DNA of 64,000 bases from Desulfobaculum sp044987625 (GTDB lineage: Bacteria; Desulfobacterota; Desulfovibrionia; Desulfovibrionales; Desulfovibrionaceae). A model generated the notes under the pieces. That model was not told where the DNA came from, ran no database searches, and saw only the letters and a list, made by a program, of their open reading frames with translations. Of this stretch, positions 42,832 through 50,570 are shown in pieces; positions within the stretch are counted from its first letter, which is position 1; each line of letters opens with the position of its first letter. A program made the translations under genes and the position numbers. The DNA is taken from positions 127,512-191,511 of the forward strand of contig NZ_JBJDSB010000006.1 in the NCBI RefSeq assembly GCF_044987625.1, read 5' to 3'.

Positions 42832-43773
42832 TTACAGCTTGGCCTTATAGGCCTCGTACTGCGTACACAGCCCAAGCTCGCACGCGCGGCGCAGGTCGGC
42901 CATACCCTTGTCCCGTGCCCCGCCACCAAGACGCAGCACCCCCCGGTTCACATAGGCTTCGCCAAGTGACGGCATGCGGGCCACGGCGCGGGTGTAGTCG
43001 TTTTCCGCGCCGGGCATATCGCCAGCCGCCTCGCGGACACGGGCGCGGTTGTAGTAGTACCGGGCCACCCCCGGCTCAAGAGTGATGGCGCGCGTCAGCG
43101 CGGCGTCGGCCTGCGCCACACGGTCACAACGCAGCAGCGCCACTCCAAGATTATTCCACGTCCCGCTCTGGTCCGGCGCGCGGTCCGTTGCGGCGCGCAG
43201 GTCGCGGCAGGCCTCGGCATTGAGACCAAGGGCAAGGTTGGCCCGGCCACGGCTGGCGTACCCCGCCGCCGCATCCGGCGCGTAGGTGATGGCGGCGCTG
43301 AAATCCTCGGCCGCAAGGCCTGCTTCACCAGCCGCCAGCCACGCCCGGCCCCGGATAAGCAGCGCGGAAGCGCTACGCGAATTCCGGGTAAGGGCGGCGT
43401 CGCACGCGTCGCGGCACTCGTCAAAGCGGTGGAGGCCGAACAGGGCAAGAGCGCGGTTAATGTGATAGCCCGTGACGCCCGGCTGCGCGCGGCACGCGGC
43501 GGTGGCATCATGCAAGGCGGCTTTGGGGCGGCCAAGACGCAGCAGCAGCGCCGCACGGGTGTTCATATCCCGCGCTGTGGCATGGCCGCTGGCCACAAGG
43601 GCGTCAGCGCGCCGCAGGGCCTGCTCAACGTCCCCAAGCAGAACGGCGTCCAGCAGGGCCACCCGCTGGGCCATGGGTGCTGACGACTCCTCCGCCACGT
43701 GGGACCGCGACGCGCACGAACACACCACACAAGCGCACAACAGCGCGGCGCAACACCGAAACACCCTGCCCAT
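42832..43773 (-). CDS. TPR lipoprotein at the end of the type II secretion operon
   Basis: The 313-residue protein starts MGRVFRCCAALLCACVVCSCASRS, a signal peptide with a plausible lipobox ending at Cys (VCSC), so it should be lipid-anchored in the envelope. About seven tetratricopeptide repeats fill the rest (for example PDQSGTWNNLGVALLRCDRVAQADAALTRAI). It begins directly after gspH, one base past its stop, and so is part of the gsp operon. TPR lipoproteins can act as secretin pilotins or assembly factors, which is the natural guess here, but the sequence alone does not prove it. An ATG at 43785 is the alternative start. Confidence 0.82.
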   Translation of the reverse strand: MGRVFRCCAALLCACVVCSCASRSHVAEESSAPMAQRVALLDAVLLGDVEQALRRADALVASGHATARDMNTRAALLLRLGRPKAALHDATAACRAQPGVTGYHINRALALFGLHRFDECRDACDAALTRNSRSASALLIRGRAWLAAGEAGLAAEDFSAAITYAPDAAAGYASRGRANLALGLNAEACRDLRAATDRAPDQSGTWNNLGVALLRCDRVAQADAALTRAITLEPGVARYYYNRARVREAAGDMPGAENDYTRAVARMPSLGEAYVNRGVLRLGGGARDKGMADLRRACELGLCTQYEAYKAKL

Positions 43774-43774
43774 A

Positions 43775-44302
43775 TCATCCCCCATCTGCTCTTGTATCAA
43801 TTCGTTCCACGGGCGTGCGGCTCACCGTCACACGCTGGCTGAGGGCCTTCACCCGCGCCCACACACGCGCCCGGCCATCCCCGACGCACAGGACCACAGG
43901 CTTCACCAGCCCGGACGGCTGCGCCACAAGCACCACCTGTCCGGCATCCTGCCGTCCCAAAGCCGCCGTGCGCGCCCAAAGGATGCGGCGCGGGTCCCGC
44001 ACGGTCACGCGCCCAGCGCGGCGCTGCGGGCTTTCCGGCGCGCCTGAGGGGCGCGTCGCCACCGTTTGGGCGTCCAAATCCACAATCACCTGCCATGGCT
44101 GGCCCGTCAGCATGGCCTGCGTGCGGGCGCGTTGCACCACGGCGGCGCACCGGCGGGCCGTCGCATACAGCGCCTCCGCGCCGCCAGCCCCGCGCCACGG
44201 CGCAAGGGCAAACCCCGCGACGCAGGCCGCGATGGCCAGCACGACCAGCACCTCTACAAGCGTGAAGGCGCTATTCGATGGTCCAGCTACCGATGTCCGC
44301 AT
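43775..44302 (-). CDS. gspH: Type II secretion minor pseudopilin GspH
   Basis: The 175-residue protein has the pseudopilin N-terminus SAFTLVEVLVVLAIAACVAGFALAPW, with the Glu at position +5 and a hydrophobic helix. The residue before the cleavage site is Ala, where Gly is usual. The C-terminal part is a short beta-rich domain, as in GspH/FimT. The ATG at 44302 lies 32 bases inside gspG; a longer frame through gspG is rejected. It forms part of the minor pseudopilin tip with I, J and K. Confidence 0.85.
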   Translation of the reverse strand: MRTSVAGPSNSAFTLVEVLVVLAIAACVAGFALAPWRGAGGAEALYATARRCAAVVQRARTQAMLTGQPWQVIVDLDAQTVATRPSGAPESPQRRAGRVTVRDPRRILWARTAALGRQDAGQVVLVAQPSGLVKPVVLCVGDGRARVWARVKALSQRVTVSRTPVERIDTRADGG

Positions 44303-44723
44303 CGTCGCCCACGCCGCCACGTTGGCCGTCCGCGCCATAGGAAAGCACATCAAAAGGCCCATGCTCGCCCGGACTGAGGTACACATAGCGCGTGCCCCAC
44401 GGGTCGCGCGGCACCTTGGCGATATAGCCGTGCTTTGGATAGTCACGCGGAACGCGGCCTGTACGCGGCTTGGTCACAAGGGCGTCCAGCCCCTGCTCCG
44501 TTGTGGGGTAGGCTCCGCAGTCGAGGGCGTACTTGTGCAGGGCGGTGGCGAGGCTTTCCATCTGGAGCTTGGCCTTCACCACGCGCGCCTTGTGCGGCTC
44601 GCCCATAAGACGCGGCGTCACCAGCCCGGCCAGCACGCCCAGAATCACTATGACCACCATGAGTTCCAACAGCGTAAAGCCCCCGCGCCCTCTCCGGCGC
44701 GGCGGTGTGGTGCGCGGTTTCAC
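44271..44723 (-). CDS. gspG: Type II secretion major pseudopilin GspG
   Basis: The 150-residue protein has a short leader ending in Gly (RRRGRGG), then FTLLELMVVIVILGVLAGLVTP. The GspG C-terminal domain includes YPTTEQGLDALVTKP, DPWGTRYVYLSPGEHGPFDVLSYGADGQ and the calcium-binding acidic end GDDADIGSW. It is the main subunit of the pseudopilus that pushes substrates through the secretin. Its start overlaps the gspM stop by 4 bases. Confidence 0.97.
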   Translation of the reverse strand: MKPRTTPPRRRGRGGFTLLELMVVIVILGVLAGLVTPRLMGEPHKARVVKAKLQMESLATALHKYALDCGAYPTTEQGLDALVTKPRTGRVPRDYPKHGYIAKVPRDPWGTRYVYLSPGEHGPFDVLSYGADGQRGGVGDDADIGSWTIE

Positions 44724-45277
44724 CGTGCGTCCTCCCTTTGTACATCTGCGCCGCCGGGGGCGGCGCGGGATATGGTCGCCGTCACGTTAACGGCGCGCCC
44801 CGACGTGTCAATTTCCAGCGCGGTGAGCGCCCCGCCACTCACCTGCTCCGCCCGCCACAAACAGCCAAGCACCGCACCAAGGGGCGCGGCCGCCCCCTCC
44901 CCCTGCGGAGCAAAATGCACGGTAACGGCATGCTGCGCGCCGTCATCAAGGCGCATGCCACTGCCGACGCCGGACGCCTTGGCCGCCCAGAAGAGGACAT
45001 CTCGCAAACTGCTCTGCGGGCCGGGAATGGCCGCAGACTCCTGCGCCGTCGCAAAAATGGATTGGGGCCGCCTTGTTGCAATGTCGGCGCGGTACTGCGC
45101 GGCCTCGCGCCGCACGTGCTCTGTCGTGGCGACGGTGGCGGCGTAGTGAGCGCGCGCCTGCTCCCGCTGCTGGGCCAGCAGGACCAAACCAGCCCCCGCC
45201 GCCAGCAGGGCCGCAGCGCTCACCCACCGCCGCAGCGCCCCACTCCGCACGGCGCGCAACACGCCACGCACGCTCAT
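44720..45277 (-). CDS. gspM: Type II secretion inner-membrane protein GspM
   Basis: The 185-residue protein has a single membrane helix near the N-terminus (WVSAAALLAAGAGLVLLA), a coiled-coil stretch (REQARAHYAATVATTEHVRREA) and a small periplasmic ferredoxin-like domain. This is the GspM/PilO-like layout. It is identified mainly by position between gspL and gspG and by topology, as sequence conservation in this family is low. It overlaps both neighbours by 4 bases. Confidence 0.8.
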   Translation of the reverse strand: MSVRGVLRAVRSGALRRWVSAAALLAAGAGLVLLAQQREQARAHYAATVATTEHVRREAAQYRADIATRRPQSIFATAQESAAIPGPQSSLRDVLFWAAKASGVGSGMRLDDGAQHAVTVHFAPQGEGAAAPLGAVLGCLWRAEQVSGGALTALEIDTSGRAVNVTATISRAAPGGADVQREDAR

Positions 45278-46659
45278 CGCGCGCCCCGCAGTTGCGCGGT
45301 CAGGCGGTAGACGGCGCCGCGTCCGCCAGACGTCCTCGGCCCGGCCTCACAGCGCACGGCGTCAAACTCCGGCGACGCCTCAAGGGCGCGGGCGACAGCA
45401 TCCGGGCTGACCGCCCCGTCCACACGCACCGTGCACCGCAACCCTTCGCCATCACAAGAAAACTGCACCAGACGCATCTTCGCGCCCGGAACGGCGCACC
45501 GCGTCAGCGCCACCAGCGCGCCAAGAACGCGGCCCTGCTCCGCCGCGCCTTCCACGCGAAGGGCCGCACGGCGGGCGCGAAGGATAGCCGCATATTCCTG
45601 CGCGCTGCGTCTGCCGGAAAGGCGGGGCAGCGCCTCATGAACGGCGGCGTGCATGGCCTCCACCTGCGCCGCCGCGCCCCGGTGGTGATCGGCAATATCC
45701 GCCCCCAGCATTCCGGCAAGGCTGACGCAGGCAAACCCCGCACAGGCCGCCACCACCCCGCGCGACACACCGCGCCGCGCCCCGCCACGCCGCGACGCAA
45801 AACACAATCCCGGTCCACGCTGCCGCGCCACGGCGGCAAGGCCCACCGCCGCGGAAAACTGCGCTGCATCCGCGCCGTCCATATAGCCCGGCACCTTGGG
45901 CGGCGGTGCGGGCGAGACTTCAAGCCCGCACAAACGCGCGGCGGCCTCGGCAATGGTCCGCGCGAGGCCCGTATCATGCCCCGTCCACACAATCCGCGTG
46001 GGCACGCAGATGCCGCGCTCCCGGCACCACACGGCCCACATGGCAATGCGGCGCGGCGCCTCCTGCGGCGGCGCGTCATCATCCAAAGATTCCGACCGGA
46101 CAAACACAACTTCCCCGCCCGCCACGGCCACAAGGTCCACCACCGTACCCCGCAGGTCCATGACCAGCGCGTCCGAGCCGCCCTGCGCAGCCAGCGGCGC
46201 AAGGCCAAGCTGCGCAGGCCACACCGAGCAGGGCGTAAGCCCTACGCGGCAAAAGGCCTCAACCATGGCGCGCACGCGTTCCCGGTCCACCGCGGCGGCC
46301 AGCACCGTGCGCTGCGCGCCGCTGCGCCCCGTGCGCCGCCACGCGGTAGCAAGGCCATCAAGAGGCGTAGGGAGTTCCTGCTCCAGCGCCAGTTCCACCG
46401 CCTGCGCAAGCCGCCCTCCGGCGCGGCGGGGAAAGGAGAAGGGACGCCACAGCATGCGCTCCGCGCCTAGGCCCACGGCGCAGGCCGACCACGACATACC
46501 GCGCTCGCGCGCCGCATCCGCAATGCGGGCCGCCACGGCATCCGGCGGACCATCCGGAGCATCCACAAGCGCGGCGGCGCGAACGCGTGGCCGCACGCCA
46601 ACACAGGCCACCGGCACAGGACGCCGGGACAAATCCACACAGAGTCTACCGCCCATCAT
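45274..46659 (-). CDS. gspL: Type II secretion assembly protein GspL
   Basis: The 461-residue protein has a large actin-like cytoplasmic part (about 1-320). This includes LVMDLRGTVVDLVAVAGGEVVFVRS and an early RLAQAVELALEQELPTPLD segment typical of PilM/GspL folds. A membrane helix follows at VVAACAGFACVSLAGMLG, then a periplasmic ferredoxin-like domain. It links the GspE ATPase to the inner-membrane platform. The start at 46659 overlaps the gspK stop by 4 bases; a longer frame into gspK is rejected. Confidence 0.85.
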   Translation of the reverse strand: MMGGRLCVDLSRRPVPVACVGVRPRVRAAALVDAPDGPPDAVAARIADAARERGMSWSACAVGLGAERMLWRPFSFPRRAGGRLAQAVELALEQELPTPLDGLATAWRRTGRSGAQRTVLAAAVDRERVRAMVEAFCRVGLTPCSVWPAQLGLAPLAAQGGSDALVMDLRGTVVDLVAVAGGEVVFVRSESLDDDAPPQEAPRRIAMWAVWCRERGICVPTRIVWTGHDTGLARTIAEAAARLCGLEVSPAPPPKVPGYMDGADAAQFSAAVGLAAVARQRGPGLCFASRRGGARRGVSRGVVAACAGFACVSLAGMLGADIADHHRGAAAQVEAMHAAVHEALPRLSGRRSAQEYAAILRARRAALRVEGAAEQGRVLGALVALTRCAVPGAKMRLVQFSCDGEGLRCTVRVDGAVSPDAVARALEASPEFDAVRCEAGPRTSGGRGAVYRLTAQLRGAR

Positions 46660-47702
46660 GCCGCGTTTGTTCCTTCTCGTTGTCCTGTCCAGACCTGCGA
46701 CCACACGACCTGCGAGGGGCCGCCGCCAACGCGCCGCACCGCCATACGCATGCGCCGCGTCACCCGCCCACAGCGGGCCTCGGCGTCCACCACAGCCACA
46801 CGCGCGCGCACATCCACACACCGGACCACCACCGCCGCGAAGGATGCGCCGCCCGGCCCGCCGGGATGCAGATGCCAGCCGGGCACCCTACTACGCCGCG
46901 CATTACGCCGCCCGGTCTCCACAGCCCGCCAAAAGGCTTCACCCCGCTCCGGCGCCGTCACCAGCGCCATGACCACCTCACGCGGGGCGGTATTGATATT
47001 GATGCGTCCGCCCGTGTCCTCCACCGTAAGCAGCCTGCGCGCCTCAGCCGGCGGAAGCACGTCGCCCACCGTCAGCCCCGGTCCCACAGGCATCATGAGC
47101 GCCTCGCCAAGGGTCCGCAGCGGGCGGTTTGGCGCGCGGGACCCGCCCGGCGCAGTTCCAAAATGTTCCGCCTGTCCGCCGCCCCCACCGGCCATGCACG
47201 CGGCGTCATCCGCGTCCATCCAGTCCCGCATGCGGCCAAGAATCCGCCGCGCCTGCGCTGGGGACAGTGGGCGGCCTGCCTCCTGCGCAGCCAACCGCAC
47301 CAGCCGCACGAAAACCCCGGCAAGGCCGCTTGCCTCCCGCACCTCCTGCGCGCGCAGCCGCGCCAGTGCGTTGAGGGGGAACTTCCCCGTCTCGTCTTGG
47401 ATGGTCACGTGCAGCGCGCCCGTTGTGTAGCCCGGCACCGCCGCGCCCCCTTGCGCCTGCTGCGCCGCAAAGCGCGACAGATGCAGGCGCTCCGGCGCCG
47501 CGCGCTCAAAGGCCGCGCGCCCGGTGGCGATGCCCGCTTCAGCCAACGCCGTTGCCCCGGCCCTGTCCCGCAGCCACGCGGAACCGGCCTGTTCCACCCG
47601 CACGCTATGGGCGAGTTCCAGCGCCCACCACGAGCCGAGCGCCAGCACCACCAGCACAATGAGCACCACGCCCCCGCGCTGTTCCTGCCCGCGCGCCGTC
47701 AT
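46656..47702 (-). CDS. gspK: Type II secretion minor pseudopilin GspK
   Basis: The 348-residue protein has the pseudopilin start RGGVVLIVLVVLALGSWWALELA and the large C-terminal region of GspK, including GRININTAPREVVMALV. The latter lies near the helix-hairpin region used by the family. Typically GspK lacks the +5 Glu, as here, and forms the pseudopilus tip with I and J. It overlaps gspJ and gspL by 4 bases each. Confidence 0.92.
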   Translation of the reverse strand: MTARGQEQRGGVVLIVLVVLALGSWWALELAHSVRVEQAGSAWLRDRAGATALAEAGIATGRAAFERAAPERLHLSRFAAQQAQGGAAVPGYTTGALHVTIQDETGKFPLNALARLRAQEVREASGLAGVFVRLVRLAAQEAGRPLSPAQARRILGRMRDWMDADDAACMAGGGGGQAEHFGTAPGGSRAPNRPLRTLGEALMMPVGPGLTVGDVLPPAEARRLLTVEDTGGRININTAPREVVMALVTAPERGEAFWRAVETGRRNARRSRVPGWHLHPGGPGGASFAAVVVRCVDVRARVAVVDAEARCGRVTRRMRMAVRRVGGGPSQVVWSQVWTGQREGTNAA

Positions 47703-48352
47703 GGCCGCTCCCCGTCAGCAGGGCGAAGGGCCGCCGCGCGCACCGGCGCGGCAATGGTAAAGACGCGCCCATGCCCCTGCCCCATGGCAAGGCCAAGGCG
47801 AACCCGCACCACGCGCAGCCCCCGCGCCGCGTCGCCATCTTCCACGGCAATATCCATACTGCTCACCGCGTCAAAGACTTCCGCGCGCGCCCATGGGCCA
47901 TCATCCGGCCCGCAGGACGCGCGCTCCTGACGGAAAAGTGTGGCGCGGCCGTCCCGGCCCTCACCCGGATGCAGAATGTACCGGACACGCTGCACCGCGT
48001 CCGGCTCCAGCGCCCTCCCCTCAAGGGGCTGCGCCCGGGTTGTCAGGTCCAGAACAGTCCGCGCCGTGCGGGCTGGCAGCTGCACCTGCCCGCCCACGCC
48101 GCGCGGCTCCTCATTTCCACGCGGCAGGGTCCGCACCACTTCGGCGGACCGTAAATCATCCTCCACAAGCGCAAGGCCAACCCGCGCCGCATGGCGCGCC
48201 GCCTGCACATCCCGCGCGTCCTGCACCCCGCGCATCAGTCCGCGAAGCGCGCCCAGCGCGCCAACAATCAGCGCCGCCGCCACGGCCAGCGCCACCAGCG
48301 TCTCCACCAGCGTAAAGCCACGGCCAGCACGCATGGTGACGCAAGACGTCAT
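47699..48352 (-). CDS. gspJ: Type II secretion minor pseudopilin GspJ
   Basis: The 217-residue protein carries the prepilin motif RGFTLVETLVALAVAAALIVGALGAL with cleavage after Gly and Glu at +5. A beta-rich domain follows, including VQLPARTARTVLDLTT and QRVRYILHPGEGRDG. It is placed between gspI and gspK in the canonical order. It overlaps gspI by 4 bases. Confidence 0.92.
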   Translation of the reverse strand: MTSCVTMRAGRGFTLVETLVALAVAAALIVGALGALRGLMRGVQDARDVQAARHAARVGLALVEDDLRSAEVVRTLPRGNEEPRGVGGQVQLPARTARTVLDLTTRAQPLEGRALEPDAVQRVRYILHPGEGRDGRATLFRQERASCGPDDGPWARAEVFDAVSSMDIAVEDGDAARGLRVVRVRLGLAMGQGHGRVFTIAAPVRAAALRPADGERP

Positions 48353-48783
48353 GACCGGCGCTCCGCAGGGCCGCCCTCGCGGTTCCGCAAGACCTTGGCG
48401 GTTTCAATGGCATAGCTATGCTCGCCCGCCTTCCCCCACCGCGCAGTGAGACGCAAGGCCAGCACTCCCGGCTCCTGCCACCATGTTGTCGTGGTCCACG
48501 TCACGTCCGGCGTCGCCGCCGGCGTCTGGCTTCCGGAATCAGTCGCGGTGCCGGGGACAAAGCGGCGGCCGGGCGGCTGGGCGCGCCATCGCGCCAACTG
48601 GGCCACGGCCTCACGCACCACTGCGTCACGCCGGGACAGGGCCGCAACCTCGGCCTGACTGCGCTGCACGCCATGCAGCACGGCCACAAGGCCAAGCCCT
48701 GCCAGCGCCAGTGCCACCAGCGTTTCCACGAAGGTGATGCCCCGCTGCGCCGCGCGCCGTGTGGGATGCCCGTACGCCTGCAC
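48349..48783 (-). CDS. gspI: Type II secretion minor pseudopilin GspI
   Basis: The 144-residue protein has the motif QRGITFVETLVALALAGLGLVAVLHG, with cleavage after Gly and Glu at +5. A short C-terminal domain ending in HSYAIETAKVLR follows. Length and position between gspE and gspJ agree with GspI. It begins 2 bases after the gspE stop. Confidence 0.92.
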   Translation of the reverse strand: MQAYGHPTRRAAQRGITFVETLVALALAGLGLVAVLHGVQRSQAEVAALSRRDAVVREAVAQLARWRAQPPGRRFVPGTATDSGSQTPAATPDVTWTTTTWWQEPGVLALRLTARWGKAGEHSYAIETAKVLRNREGGPAERRS

Positions 48784-48785
48784 GC

Positions 48786-50570
48786 CTAAGCCGTCCTCGT
48801 CACGCGCAGCACTTCGGCAACGCTGGTATTTCCGGCTACAACGTCCCGGCAGGCCGATCGCGCCAAGGGACGCATGCCCCCTGCCACTGCGTGTCGGCGC
48901 AGTGCCTCGGCATCGGCCGTCTGCGCCACAAGCCGCCGGAAGGATTCATCCACACACAGCACCTCCATCACGGCCTTGCGGCCCCGGTAGCCTGTGCCCC
49001 GGCATGCCTCGCACCCGCCAGCACGGTACAGCCCGGCCCCGCCAAAAGGGTGGGACAGCCCAAGGTCCCGCAATTCCTCCGCCTGCGGCTCATACGCCTG
49101 CGCGCAGGACGGGCACAGCCGCCGCACCAGCCGCTGCGCCACAATCCCGCTCAGCACGGACGACAGCAAAAACGGCTCAATGCCCATATCCACAAGGCGC
49201 GTCACCGCGCTGGCCGCGTCGTTGGTGTGCAGGGTGGCGAACACAAGGTGCCCTGTCAGTGCGGCCTGAACCGCAATCTCCGCCGTTTCCCGGTCGCGGA
49301 TTTCGCCGATAAGGATCACGTCCGGGTCCTGCCGCACAATGGACCGCAACCCGGCCGCAAAGGTGAGGCCGATGTTCTCCTGCACCTGCATCTGGCCGAT
49401 GCCGTCCAGTTGGTATTCCACCGGGTCCTCAATGGTCAGGATATTTCGGCCCGGCGTATTGATGTGCCGCAGCAGGGCATAGAGTGTGGTGGTTTTGCCG
49501 CTGCCCGTCGGGCCGGTGATAAGCACCACCCCGTGGGACAGCGCCGCCAGCCCCGTAATGCGCCGGATGTCCTCCGGCGGAGCGCCCAGCTCATCAAGGG
49601 ACAGCACCCGCGCGCTCTTCTCCAACACGCGCAGGACCACGCGCTCGCCATAGCCCGTTGGCAGGGTTGCCACGCGCAGGTCCACCTTGCGCCCCCCAAG
49701 GGCAAGGGAGATGCGTCCATCCTGCGGCAAACGGCGCTGGGCAATGTCCAGCTTTGCCAAAATCTTCAAGCGCGAAACCATGGCCGCATGCAGCCCCGCC
49801 GCAAGGTGGCACCTGTCGTACAGCACCCCATCAAGGCGAAAGCGCACCCGCAGGGACTCCGGGAAGGGTTCAATATGCACATCGCTCGCCCCCTCGCGGA
49901 TGGCGCGGGCGATGATGGCGTTCACCAGCCGAATAAAGGGCGCGTCGCTGGTTTCATCCAGCAAATCCCTCGCCGACGCCTCAATGTCCGCCTCCGCGTC
50001 CAGCCCTGCGCCTACGCCCTCTCCTACGCCCGGCATGACAATGCCGCCAATATCATCACCGTCCGCCTCGCCATACGCCGCGCCCAGCAGCGCGACAATG
50101 CGCGAACGCGGCGCCACCGCCACCCGCACATCCGCGCCGAACACCGCCGCCGCGTCCGCGGCCACCAACAGCCCGTCCGCACCGGCCACAGCCAGCACGC
50201 GTCCGCCACCATCGCGGCACAACACCGCGCCGTGGTCCTTCATGTACAGATAGGGCACGGCCCCAAGGGCGTCCGTATCCGCCGTGGCATCGGCAAGGTC
50301 CGTCACCGGCAATCCATACTGCCCGGCAAGCACCCGCGCGGCGTCCATCTCCGCCATATGTCCCGCGCGTACAAGCCCGCGCAACAGCGCCTCGCCCGTC
50401 GCGCCTGCCTCGCGCCGCAGAGCCTGTGCCGCCTGCTGCGGCACCAAGGGGTGCGCCCCCAGCGCGTCATCAAGGGACTGGCGCCCTAACGGAGCCTGCG
50501 GCTCGCGGCCTTGTCTGGTGCGCCCTTGTCTGGCCTGCCCCTGCGCCGTGTGCCGATGAAGGACGCTCAT
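48786..50570 (-). CDS. gspE: Type II secretion ATPase GspE
   Basis: The 594-residue ATPase drives pseudopilus assembly at the inner membrane. It has an N-terminal GspL-binding region, then Walker A GPTGSGKTTT near residue 350, Asp box, Walker B-region GEIRDRETAEIAVQAALTGH and His box TLHTNDAASAV. The zinc motif CPSC...CEAC lies near the C-terminus. The ATG at 50570 overlaps the gspD stop by 4 bases; a longer frame is rejected. The first 45 residues are Gln/Arg-rich and poorly conserved. Confidence 0.97.
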   Translation of the reverse strand: MSVLHRHTAQGQARQGRTRQGREPQAPLGRQSLDDALGAHPLVPQQAAQALRREAGATGEALLRGLVRAGHMAEMDAARVLAGQYGLPVTDLADATADTDALGAVPYLYMKDHGAVLCRDGGGRVLAVAGADGLLVAADAAAVFGADVRVAVAPRSRIVALLGAAYGEADGDDIGGIVMPGVGEGVGAGLDAEADIEASARDLLDETSDAPFIRLVNAIIARAIREGASDVHIEPFPESLRVRFRLDGVLYDRCHLAAGLHAAMVSRLKILAKLDIAQRRLPQDGRISLALGGRKVDLRVATLPTGYGERVVLRVLEKSARVLSLDELGAPPEDIRRITGLAALSHGVVLITGPTGSGKTTTLYALLRHINTPGRNILTIEDPVEYQLDGIGQMQVQENIGLTFAAGLRSIVRQDPDVILIGEIRDRETAEIAVQAALTGHLVFATLHTNDAASAVTRLVDMGIEPFLLSSVLSGIVAQRLVRRLCPSCAQAYEPQAEELRDLGLSHPFGGAGLYRAGGCEACRGTGYRGRKAVMEVLCVDESFRRLVAQTADAEALRRHAVAGGMRPLARSACRDVVAGNTSVAEVLRVTRTA

